A DNA stretch of 64,000 bases from Oenanthe sinensis (lineage: Eukaryota; Streptophyta; Magnoliopsida; Apiales; Apiaceae). The stretch spans positions 8,768,001 through 8,832,000 of the forward strand of contig JAPMAC010000231.1 in the NCBI GenBank assembly GCA_028671895.1, in the 5' to 3' direction. Positions 25,336-39,990 of the stretch are shown here, piece after piece. The notes below the pieces were generated by a model that worked only from the letters and a program-made list of their open reading frames with translations, was not told where the DNA came from and did not search any database. Within the stretch, counting starts at the first letter, position 1, and every line of letters begins with the position of its first letter. Both the position numbers and the translations under genes were made by a program.

Positions 25336-29739
<4,404 letters not shown>

Positions 29740-29769
29740 TTCCGGCGGCACAACGAGGAACCCGCGTAA

Positions 29770-31149
29770 AGAAAGAACGATTACTTTGCTTATAATTGGT
29801 AAGATTTTTGTAGTGGAATAATCAGGAATTATAAACCATGGTCGAAACTGTAGGTAGGAAGGGAGTGATATAGTCAAACTTGTAGATTTTTAATGACTTT
29901 TGGTATGTGTAAATTCAACATTCACAGCCCATTTTGTTCACACTAGCGATCGATTTTTGTCAAATACACCCTTGCCACTATTCCCGCCTTGCAGAGTGAG
30001 TTACACAAAGATCGGGTAATGCCACTGCCAGAGTTCATACTTATACTCAAAACTCGATCCGAACTTATGTGTTAGCTTTAACTAGTGTTTTTTAAAAACA
30101 GAAATTAGCCGCTAAAGTTCACCGTTAGACCTGTAAATTGATTCGAGTTTGGATCGGATCACTTTAAATGTATTTATTTTTCAGGTTGCATCAAATATCA
30201 ATTATTTTAAAAGTCAATATATATTCACTTTATTCGGATCATAGATAATCGAATTAAATAATCAATTTTATCAAGTTTTTTACTGATTTTCATAACTAAA
30301 CACAAGGTATATTTTAATTATATATTAATAAATATTAATATTATTATATAACATTATAAATATAAAAATATTTATCTTTAACTATTTTAAAAAGCTCACA
30401 TAATAAAATTAATTTTTTTAATTATTTACGAAATTTATTTTAAATATATTAATATCTCGTTTAATATTATTATTTACAATATTTTATAGGTGTTAATTTT
30501 ATGTAATTTACTCATAAAATAATATTTTATGTATTTTAATTCATATTTAACTTTTAATTTTAATATGTTATATATAATATTTTATTTGAAATTGTTTTTT
30601 CAAACTACTTATAATATTCTATTTATCTTAAATTTACATTAATGAACTTACGTCAGCATTTCACAATTTGATCAGAAGGTTATCATAATATATATTACAT
30701 TAGTGAGTAATTTTATATTTGATAGTTGTTAGAAATAATTTTAAATATATTTTTTAAATGTGATATGCTACCTATTTGTTCACATGCCAAAACAGAAAAG
30801 AATTGTTTCTGTTTATGCACTTACTAATATTAAGAGGTGTGGCAAAAAAATAATATTAAGACAAAATACTACATATCCGATACGAAGTTCCATAATCTCT
30901 GGGATAATAATAATAAAAACCAATAATTATACAAGTTAGCTAAATAAATAATTTTATGTTAACCGGAATAAATTTGAATGTGTAAAATTTGTAAATTTGA
31001 CAATTTAACCGTGAAAATGCACAGCTAGAGGTAAATAGGTGTTGCGGTCTACTATATATATCCAATTTTAATAATTACCGGATAGTTAGCTTGCTGCAGT
31101 TGTATAATTATGATAAGCTATTATTATACAATGCAAACTAATAAAAAAG
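29770..31149. other. AT-rich sequence upstream of the RIN4-like gene
   Basis: No gene or element recognised. The part next to exon 1 would contain the promoter and 5' untranslated region of the minus-strand gene. From 30120 to 30760 the sequence is very AT-rich without motifs I can name. Confidence 0.4.
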
Positions 31150-31231
31150 ATGCAGGAATTTGAGTCAGGTTGAACCCATATTCCCCTGAAGGCGTATGTA
31201 TTGTGCCTTACCAACTCGGTAAGAGAATATA

Positions 31232-33459
31232 CAGTAAAACCTCTATAAATTAATATAGTTGGGACCGGAGAATTCTATTAATTTAGAGAGGTATTAATTA
31301 ATCGATAAATTAATAATTATTAATTTATAGAGAATTTTCGGTAACAAACAAAATTAACTTTTGATTAAATTTTTATTCACATAAATTTAAATAAAATGAA
31401 TTGTACAATTTATATTTTATACTTAATTCAATTAATTCAATGTATATGAATTTAGAAAGTCAATGTAATGTACAATATATTAGATTCAAAGTCCATGTAG
31501 TGTATAAGTTAAATTCATTGTATTTTACATAGAAAATATTCAATGTATATTAGGAAAATTCAAAGTACATGAATTAATTTAATTCATTGTATTTTACATA
31601 GAAAGTATTCAATGTATGTGTAGTCATAAAATATATTATATATACTGTATATACTAGATTGGGGAAAAAATTATACAAACAAAACAATGGCTTCTCATCT
31701 AAAAGGTGTCACAAAATCAACAATGACGGATGAAGCAAGAAAAGCATTATGTGAATATAAAAGAGAAAATTCATCATGCACTCAAAAAGATCTCCAGTTG
31801 TGGCTCGAGAATAAGTTTCATCTAAAAGTTAGTCAAGGTACAATATCAAATACACTGAAAAGGTCAGCAGACTATCTTGCAGCTAATTACTTGGAGAAAA
31901 GAAAAGATATTAAGCGACATAAACCAGCAAAATATCCAGATATGGAGAAGGTTCTCTATGAATGGTTTCTCCAGTACCAAGATCGTGTTAATATGACAGG
32001 AGAGCTAATTTTAGAGAAGGCAAAAGAGACCATGAAAATTTTATACCCTCAACAAGATCATGAGCACACTTTTTCTCAAGGTTGGCTTGAGAAATTCAAG
32101 TTAAGACATGGTATTAAGTCATTTCGTCGCTTTGGAGAAAGTGGTTTTGTTGATGTACAGGACATGGAGAAGAAACTGGAGTCCATAAGGGAAAAAATAA
32201 ACCAGTTCCCTATGAAAGATGTTTTTAACATGGACGAAACTGGTTTGTTTTACAGGTTACAAGCTGATCACTCTCTTGCTACGAAACAACTTGAAGGAAG
32301 AAAACAAGACAAAGAAAGGCTCACGGTTGTTATATGTTGCAATGAAGATGGCTCTGAAAAAATTCCTTTATGGATTATTGGAAAGTATGCAAAGCCACGG
32401 TGCTTCAAGAATGTTAACATGGGCAGCTTGAATTGTCATTATCGTGCAAACAAAAGAGCTTGGATGACTAGTGTACTTTTTGATGAATACATTCGTTGGT
32501 TTGATAGCCAAATGCAAGGCAGAAGAATTTTGTTTGTGGTAGATAACTGTCCAGCACATCTAAAAAATATTGAAGGACTACAAAATGTTGAGTTGTACTT
32601 CTTGCCACCTAACATGACATCAAAAATCCAACCTTGTGATGCAGGAATTATAAGAGCTTTCAAGATGCACTATCGCAGGAGATTTTATCGTGGGTTATTA
32701 GAAGGTTATGAGTTGGGACAATCTGATCCAGGAAAGATTAATGTTTTGGATGCTATCAATTATGCAGTCGCGACATGGACGACAAATGTAAAACAAGAGT
32801 CAATAGCAAGGTGCTTTCAACATTGCAAAATTCGTTCCATAGATGAAGTTTCGAGCAATTTAAATGAACATACAACTCCGGAAGAATACATTCATGAACT
32901 TGAGGTGATGATTAAGGATCTAGGTTATCGTAATAAAATGGATGTTAATAACTTCTTAGATTATCCGGGTGAAAATGAATCATGTTCCGAGGTCCAGAGT
33001 ATAGAAGAGATTGCAAACACCATCCTTGAAAATAGTGTTAAAGATGATCTTGAAGACGATACAACACCGTTGGAGCCGGTTACACGTAAAGCACTCAAGG
33101 CATAAAAAATGCTTAATAACTTTTTGATGCAACATGAAAGCACCACACCCGAGCTTTTGGATGCAATAAGGAAGATTAGGGATGAGCTTCATGTTGATTT
33201 AAATTATATGAAAAAGCAAACTACAATTGAATCATATTTTACAAAGATGTAATAGCTATATTTTTATGAATATAAGGGAATTATTAATTTATAGTTTTAT
33301 TGGGACCATATTTTTATACAGGGTTTTCAAAAAAATTATTATCTTATTATCTTATCGAAATTGATCATTTTTTGAACTGGCCCAAGTCGGGACCGGACAA
33401 AATTATTAATTTAGAGAGATTATTAATTAATCGAGTATTAATTTACAGAGGTTTTACTG
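31232..33459 (+). mobile_element. pogo-type (Emigrant/Lemi1-like) DNA transposon
   Basis: A complete 2228-base element flanked by TA (31230-31231 and 33460-33461). The 24-base terminal inverted repeats start CAGTAAAACCTCTATAAATT and differ at one position. The terminus matches my recollection of the Emigrant/Lemi1 group of plant pogo-like elements. Inside the ends lies a second block of about 50 bases (from 31260 and from 33389, starting GGGACCGGA) in direct orientation. A 38-base direct repeat (31511-31548, 31580-31617) lies in the presumed promoter. The element carries one transposase gene. Confidence 0.92.
31687..33105 (+). CDS. pogo-family transposase, probably cut short by a stop
   Basis: 472 residues from MASHLKGVTKSTM. 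Residues 10-57 form a psq/CENP-B-type helix-turn-helix (KDLQLWLENKF...VSQGTISNTLKR). Residues about 83-147 form the Tc5/CENP-B HTH (TFSQGWLEKFKLRHGI). The catalytic domain has FNMDETGLFYRL (D183), FVVDNCPAHL (D286) and SKIQPCDAGIIRAFK (D318), with 31 residues between the last two, as in pogo/Tigger enzymes. It would bind the element ends and catalyse cut-and-paste transposition into TA. The frame stops at TAA 33103-33105 but stays open for 48 more codons to TAA 33250-33252. That tail includes QTTIESYF, a PCNA-binding-type motif, so the stop probably truncates a protein of about 521 residues. Confidence 0.92.
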   Translation: MASHLKGVTKSTMTDEARKALCEYKRENSSCTQKDLQLWLENKFHLKVSQGTISNTLKRSADYLAANYLEKRKDIKRHKPAKYPDMEKVLYEWFLQYQDRVNMTGELILEKAKETMKILYPQQDHEHTFSQGWLEKFKLRHGIKSFRRFGESGFVDVQDMEKKLESIREKINQFPMKDVFNMDETGLFYRLQADHSLATKQLEGRKQDKERLTVVICCNEDGSEKIPLWIIGKYAKPRCFKNVNMGSLNCHYRANKRAWMTSVLFDEYIRWFDSQMQGRRILFVVDNCPAHLKNIEGLQNVELYFLPPNMTSKIQPCDAGIIRAFKMHYRRRFYRGLLEGYELGQSDPGKINVLDAINYAVATWTTNVKQESIARCFQHCKIRSIDEVSSNLNEHTTPEEYIHELEVMIKDLGYRNKMDVNNFLDYPGENESCSEVQSIEEIANTILENSVKDDLEDDTTPLEPVTRKALKA

Positions 33460-33779
33460 TATTATTGTTAGTGAGATTTAGAATTACACAATATAATAAT
33501 ATATATCCCTGGGCACTGAGTTGCTCGTAATGGCATGCTGAAATACCTCTATTCCTTGAACTATAGCTCTATAATTAAGCATCTAATTAAGCAGTATACT
33601 CCCTGTACACTAGCTAGCTTTCCAAACAACTACCCAATACACTTTGAGCAATACAAGTAAAATATGAAAGTTACAACTTACAACTCGAATAATATGATTA
33701 TCTATATAACTATAATGCATAGTATATATCAATGAGCTCTTAGAAAAGCAAAACGAATTTACCAACGTAAAACTGAGTT

Positions 33780-34313
33780 GTCTACGTGTGTTGTGTTCAA
33801 AAAATTACATGGGCTGGATTTGGGCCCATAAGTTTTTGGAGGTCCAATCCACTAAGTTAGAGGACCTCTAAAAAGGTTCCAAGACAAGTTGACAGGAATT
33901 ACAGAGGTTCCATTGTGTTAAGGTGACTTGTGGAAGCTGCCAAGAGTGCCTAAAGGCTAAGGGTCTGTCCAAGGATGAGGAATCATTAGGTAAAAGGAAC
34001 CTGATGAGGCAGGAGCCTAGTTGTCCAAAGAGCTTCCATTATATCAGGGCTGAAACCTAATTTAAGGAGGTTCCAAGAGTCCCATGAAGTGGAGAATTAA
34101 TCTGGGAGGTCCTGATGTGCTATTGTTTCCAGGAAACAGGTTCTAGGTCCCATGTGATAGGTTCCAGAAACTAGTTACCAGGACAGCCGATTGGTATCTC
34201 CTTGAAGGACAATTATACATGGACTGTTTCACCTGATTTTTAGGAAATGATATCTCCACGATTTTGGAAAATAATTATCATATTATTCTTATCAGATTAA
34301 GGATAATTATGAG

Positions 34314-34356
<43 letters not shown>

Positions 34357-34707
34357 TACTCAACCGATTATTCGTCATGAAACAGCTTCCAAGGAGTCCT
34401 AGCCGACATGGACTCTCATTATAGCTCTACTTCGAGATATTCTACTTCGAGATATACATTCAAACAGATGTTGAAGCTTATCAAAACATAACTGATAACT
34501 CATCAAATGAGTCATAACAACCAAGAACTACATATGGACTTGATCTCTATAAATAGGGTATGTAGAAAACTAACAAAGGGTTCGAAAATACTGAGAGGGG
34601 AGAGAACACTAGAAAACTCGAGTATTCATTGATATTCTGAGGTGCTTGACTTGTATAATCCCATGGTTATACGTTGGTGCCTTGGACCTTTGCTAGCTCA
34701 GTCCATT
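33780..34707 (+). mobile_element. probable LTR fragment with AGGTTCC array
   Basis: Between 33838 and 34175 the word AGGTTCC or close forms (AGGTCC, AGGAACC, GGTTCTAGG) recur about nine times. A TATA box (TATAAATA, 34548-34555) follows, then a 5'-leader-like stretch ending at 34707, where E1 begins. Word array, TATA and leader are the plan of the Sirevirus-like LTRs in this window. I could not define the start, and E1 replaces the end. A (TA)n run occupies 34317-34351. Confidence 0.4.
34317..34351. repeat. (TA)n microsatellite
   Basis: About 17 TA units upstream of the TATA box at 34548. Confidence 0.9.
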
Positions 34708-35466
34708 TGTTAAGAATATATTCATTTGATGATGTACAAAATACTAGAACAGAGTCCAACATAGATATATCTGTAATAAAATAAGTATTTCTAGTCTCTG
34801 ATCAAAGTAAATGTAAATCAGAGTCTAGTTAGTCCATGTACATGTATCAAGAGTATTTGTACTTAGAAGATTTTCAGAAGAAATAAAACTAGAGTCTGGA
34901 TGCCAATCAGAGTCTGGGAGTTGATCAGAGTCTATATACTATCAGAGTCTATAGTTTGTCAGAGACTATAGATCGTCAGAGTCTGAAGGTTTTCAGAGTC
35001 TATAAAACTGAAGCTGAATTTGGAAGATGATCACAGTAATGGAAAATCTTCGAAGATAAAGACAAATATATTGCAAATGTGGTATAGGAAGGAAGGAGAA
35101 TACAGAAGGAAACCGTTAACTAATAATTAGGAATTCTATTCCTATTTTAATTTGATTTTATGTTATTAGTTGATAGGCATCTCTTTATATAAACACTCTA
35201 TGTAACCTAATTTGATTGGTCGAAGTTTTGAAGAGCATAGAGATAGAGAGAGTTGATGTGAGAAACACAGAGTAGTTGTTATGATTTGTATACACCCTAG
35301 GAGAGTCTGTATTTGACCATTAATAATACAAACAGTATTTTCTTCATACTTTATGTTTAATCTTTGTTACTTGTTCGAACTTAAATACCTTGCGTTTGAT
35401 TTTAAAGCAGGCAAAAAGAAAACACAAGTATTCAACCCCCCTTCTACTTGTGTAACTGGGAAAACA
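34708..35466 (+). mobile_element. 5' LTR of Sirevirus-like element E1
   Basis: 759 bases, TGTTAAG...AAAACA, ending three bases before the primer site. The first 350 bases repeat CAGAGTCT or near forms about ten times (dense at 34815-35010). A TATA box TATATAAA (35186-35193) and the closing TTCAACCCCCCTTCTAC block follow. The left flank is CCATT; the matching right flank would lie outside the window. Confidence 0.8.
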
Positions 35467-35468
35467 AA

Positions 35469-35480
35469 TGGTATCAGAGC
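35469..35480 (+). other. primer-binding site of E1
   Basis: TGGTATCAGAGC, two bases after the LTR end, complementary to the initiator Met tRNA as in most plant copia elements. Confidence 0.85.
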
Positions 35481-35504
35481 CTAAAGTTTAAAAATCGATC
35501 AAAG

Positions 35505-37619
35505 ATGTCTAGAAACAAAGATGACAATTATAAAATTCCTATGCTCAAAAGGAACGAGTACACCTACTGGAAGATTAAGATGCTGCACCATCTATAGGCT
35601 ACAGAAAATGATTATCTAGATAGAATTCATGATAGACCTTATCTGCCCTCAAGGCTTGTTCCTCAAACCATTGTTAAAGGAAAAATAATTGGAGAGCACT
35701 TTGTTGACAAACCAAAGGCTGAGTGGTCAAAGGGGGACCATAAAAATGTTCTCAAGGAGGCAAAAGTAAAGAATATTCTCTTTAACAGTTAGACCCTGTT
35801 CTCACAAACTGTGTAATATCATGAAAAACTACTAAAGAGATGTGGACAAAACTTGAATTGCACTGTGAAGGAACCAAGGATGTCAAGAAGAATGCAAGGT
35901 CTCTCTGCTAAAACAGAAGTATGAGTATTTTGAGGCAAAAGATGGAGAAACCATCACTGAGATGTATGATAGGTTTACTAAACTCCTGAATGAGATGGCT
36001 ATTCTTGGTAAAGTGTATGATTTTGAAGACACAAATGCCAAGTTTCTAAGAGCCCTTCCAGAAGAATGGGATAATAAAACAATTTTTATAAGGGAAGGTA
36101 AAAATTTGGATGAAATAACTCTAGAAGAATTGAATGGAAGAGTCAAAGCATATGATTTGGCTATGTTTGCTAAGAATTTCAAAACAATGAAATTCAACAA
36201 AAGAACTGGAAAATTTAGCAAGAGGCCAACACTCTAAAAGGAGGATGAAAAAGTTAAGAAAAGAAAAAGCACCATAATTAAGCTTGAAAATGCAAAAGTC
36301 AAATGCTTCAACTATGGAATATTGGGGCATTTTACTAGTGAGTATAGAAAAGCTAAAAATCAAGGTAAAGGAAAGGCACTCATCTTAACAGGAAAGGATT
36401 GGGCAGATTCAAGATCAGAGGATGAAATAGATTATGAAAATGTAGCATTGATGGTTGTTTCCTCAGAAAATCAAAATCTCTCAAAGAAATCTCATCTCCT
36501 AAATCTCAGGTATCAATCTTTTCTGCTGAATCTTTACTTAATTTAGACTCTAATGGTGTAAAGATTGTTCAAAGTGAAGTTAAAAAGTTAATGACTAATT
36601 TTAGATCACTCATAAATGACAATGATAGGTTAACATAAGAAAACCTAATCTTAACAAGTAGGAATAACCATCTAGGGTCTGAATTAGTTCTAATGGAAGA
36701 ATACAAAAAGGATTCTGAGAAGTGTAGACACAACTACAATGAAGTTTTAAAAGCCTATGACTATGTTAGAAAAGAACTAGAAGAAGAAAGGCTTAAATTA
36801 AAAGTGTGGACAGACTCTGGAAGAAAAGTTCAAAAAATTCTTAACAATCAAAATGTGAGTCAAACTGCTGGTCTAGGCTATGGTAAGAGTCGAGGTAAAA
36901 GACCTGTTGTTGAGAATAATGACAATAGAGAAGCTAGCCAATCTAGTGAGAATAAGGATAGAAAAATCTTTACTCCTGTTAAGTTTGTGCCATCTGAAGT
37001 GAACTCTAACAACTCTAATTACATAGACCAATCTGCCAATAATGTTACTAGGGATAATAAATAGACTGATAAAAGAGGAGTGCAGAAACCCTTGAAGAAT
37101 GTTAATATAGGTTTTCTATCCAAGTCTAAATTGAAAAAAAGGCTAGACAGTATACCAGAGTCTAACAAGACTAGGAGAAATAGGAATGGTAAGAAAGGTA
37201 TAAACAAAGCCAATAACTGCCAAAAATATCCTAATGCTCCTATAAAAAAAATCAATAGATGTGGAAACTACAACCATCTTGTTCTAGATTGTAAAACAAA
37301 ACTTGAGAAAAAATCAGAGTCTAAATCCCCTCAAACTCTAACTAGTCACTACATTCCACAGAAACCCTGTTATCACTATGGTAGTATATTTCACTCTATT
37401 TATATGTGTAGGGACTATCATGATTGGTATTACAATTTTTATGAGCTAAAATCTTCTATTGATAAATGTTAGCATGACACTGTCAAGACTCCACTAGAGT
37501 CTAAGGCAAAAAAGGAAATAGGTAAATCCAAAGTAAAAATTTATAAACCTATTTCACCTAAGGTTAGTAAAAAGGGATCCAAAACTGTTTGGGTCCTCAA
37601 AACACCTAACTAGTTGTTA
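35505..37619 (+). pseudogene. gag: E1 gag, decayed
   Basis: It starts MSRNKDDNYKIPMLKRNEYTYWKIKMLHHL, the Sirevirus-type Gag opening, with a stop after HHL and another near 35792. After a frameshift at about 35900 come YEYFEAKDGETITEMYDRFTKLLNEM and FLRALPEEWDNKT. The first zinc knuckle reads CFNYGILGHFTSEY, two of three Cys now Tyr. A long charged, coiled-coil-like stretch (36693-37064) follows, then a second box ending CGNYNHLVLDC and a third, CYHYGSIFHSIYMC. The frame ends at TAG about 37613, next to a GCAGGGA junction shared with E2 and E3. Confidence 0.75.
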
Positions 37620-37656
37620 TCTATATGCAGGGAACAAGGGTAAAGAAAGTATCCCT

Positions 37657-38847
37657 TTTTAGGAATTATGAGTTTTGATGATAACAAATTACTTAGAATT
37701 TCAATAGGGACTCAAAATTACTTTGTAACTGATCAATGGATATGACTTATAAATATCCATTGACTAGGAAACCAGTTATCAGTTGAAACTTGTTTATCAA
37801 CTGATAAACTGGATTGTAGCATTGATTTATGTTTCACTATCAATTGATTGTATTACCTTGATGGATGCTATGATGTAGTCAACTGATGTTATTGACTTCA
37901 ATTTCTAGCTTCTCAACAGATGCGAAGAATGGTTGATCAATTGTAAATATTCTAAGTCAGAATTCTCACAAGTGAAGTGATCAACTGTTGTTGAAGTCGA
38001 TGGATGAAGACACTACTCAACGGATGAAAGCTATCAACTGATACAAGTCATCAATGGATAAAAACAGTCAACGGATAAAGAACCATCAATGGATAAGGAG
38101 TCGATGGATAACTCAATTATCCATCGACACATCAACTGATCAACAGATATCCTATCCATCGATGGATAAGCAAAGGTGAATCAACTGATAAGCTTAACAT
38201 CATTTATCAGTTGATTAAAGTTTCCCTATTTAGCTAAAGCCAGAAATTACGGGAACAGTGAAGAAACTGAATCATTGGAAGACAGTCCTGTCAGGATTGT
38301 GAAGACTTTCAAGGCAACACAGCATCCAAGGAATATCTTAAGACAAAGACACTTCCAGAGCTAGTTAGTTCTACAAGGAAGGCTGTGAAAAGAAGCTAGT
38401 TTCTATTTTTATGAAAACAATATAAATTGTAATATTATATTGTTATCAGTCGATAGAAAAACTAGAGTAGTAGTTTTTGTATAAATAAGTCACAAAAACA
38501 CAGTAGCAAAGTATGAGTTTTTTTGAAGAACTCAAGAAAAGCAAAGTAGAAAATCAGGAAGAACTTGTAATGCTTTTCTAAGTTCTACATTCAACTTTGT
38601 AAGCAGCTTAGTATTTTTACTAAGATCAATTGAAAGCAAAAACTCACTAGTGGAAAAACAATCCACTAGTAATTTTTAATCTTGTTGTTTCTGTTTTCAA
38701 CACTTTAGTTATCCAGTTCTTAGTTACATCAATCTTAATTAAACACTCTCTTTGTACAAACTTATTTCCGCAAGAAGTTGAATTAATTCTTAAGTTTGTA
38801 TTCAACCCCCCCTTCTCCAAACTTAGTGTACTTAAGGGCGAATAACA
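37657..38847 (+). mobile_element. solo LTR of the E3 family inside E1
   Basis: About 1.19 kb, nearly identical in order to the E3 5' LTR at 54896-56071. It runs from TTAGGAATTATGAGTTTTGATG to TTAGTGTACTTAAGGGCGAATAACA. Its first base pair of TG is changed to TT. Flanks TCCCT and ACCCT agree at 4 of 5 positions. It carries many ATCAACTGATAA and ATCCATCGATGG words and a TATA box (TATAAATA, 38480-38487). It interrupts E1 between the gag end and the protease active site. Confidence 0.8.
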
Positions 38848-39990
38848 ACCCTAATCCTAGATAATGGATGCTCATGACACATGACTAGAAAGAAATCCCT
38901 ACTTACAGACTTTGTGGAGATGGCTGGCCTAGAAGTATTCTTTGGAAATGGCAATAAAGGCCAACACAGGGATATGACAAGATTGTATTTGGAAATGTCA
39001 TCATTGAAGAAGTAGCTCTAGTTGATGGCTTGAAACAAAACTTGATCAATATAAGTCAACTTGGAGATAAATGTTAACATACTGGTTTTGACAACAAAGA
39101 GTGTCTTGTAACTCACACAGAAATATGCACTTTAGTTTTTAAAGGACACATACATGGTAACATATATGAAGCGAACTTTGAGGATTGCACTCCAAATGAA
39201 ATCACATGTTTATACAGCAAGACCTCAATTGAAGAAAGCTGGAAATGGCACAAGAAACTGTCACACGTCAACTTCAAAACACTCAACAAGTTGGTAAAAA
39301 TAGTCTTGTGAGAGGTTTACCACAGGTTGATTTTGTTCAAGATGGACTTTGTGAAGCATGTCAACTTGGAAAACAAAGGAAAACATCCTTCAAGAGCAAA
39401 ATAATAAACACCATTTCTGAACCCTTTTATCTATTACATTTTGATTTGTTTGGTCCAGTAAATGTGATGTCAATTAACAAAAATAAATATGCTCTTGTCA
39501 TTATAGATGATTTTACAAGATTCACATGAGTTTGTTTTTGCACTCAAAGGATGAAGCTTCACAACACATAATAGACCATGTCACTTTTCTGGAAACTAAA
39601 TCAAAGAAAGTAGTATGAATTCTAAGGAGTGACAATGGTACTGAATTCAAGAATGCAATTATGGAGGAATACTATGCATTAAAGGGAATTACTCAATAAT
39701 TTTCTGCACCAGGAACACCCCAACAAAATAGAGTTGTGGATAAAATTAATAGAACACTCATAGAGGCAGCTAGGAAAATGTTGGCAGAGTCTAAACTGCC
39801 AGTATATTTCTGGGGCTGAGGCAGTCAATACATCATGTTTCACTCAGAACTGTACATTGATAAATATGCATGAAAAGACTCCCTATGAAATGGTAAAGGA
39901 CGATAAGCCAAGTGTGAAACACTTTCACATGTTTGGGTACAAATGCTTTGTACTGAAAGTACATCTTGAAAATTTAAGTAAATTTGAAGC
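38848..39990 (+). pseudogene. E1 protease-integrase remnant
   Basis: Resumes after the solo LTR with DNGCS, a stop, and HMTRKKSLLTDF: the protease site, with Asn for Ser in D-S-G. Then comes the pre-integrase region (WKWHKKLSHVNFKTLNKL in broken frames) and the integrase core: RGLPQVDFVQDGLCEACQLGKQRKTSF, HFDLFGPVNVMSI and RSDNGTEFKN. The expected GVVERKNRTL reads RVVDKINRTL, so the third catalytic residue is changed. It stops at about 39990, where a different gag begins, so E1 lost its RT and most of RNase H. Confidence 0.7.

Larger units (their letters stand above)
31150..33560 (-). mobile_element. minus-strand LTR fragment split by the pogo element
   Basis: 31150-31231 and 33460-33560 together match, inverted, the segment 24730-24880. 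Shared blocks are GGTCAACCTGACT-like sequence, CTCTTACCG, TTGGTAAGG, ATTACAC...ATAATATAT and TTGCTGAAATAC. It is a fragment of the same LTR family and was the landing site of the transposon. Confidence 0.65.

Noticed and set aside
31511..31617. Pair of 38-base repeats as a riboswitch or operator
   Set aside because: The context is a plant DNA transposon promoter region; simple direct duplication explains it.
32368..33192. Minus-strand open frames inside the pogo transposase gene
   Set aside because: They are shadows of the forward transposase frame and have no family motif.
37840..38200. CRISPR-like or satellite array in the ATCAACTGAT/ATCCATCGAT region
   Set aside because: Spacing and orientation are irregular and the region is bounded as an LTR, also found at 54.9-56.1 kb.
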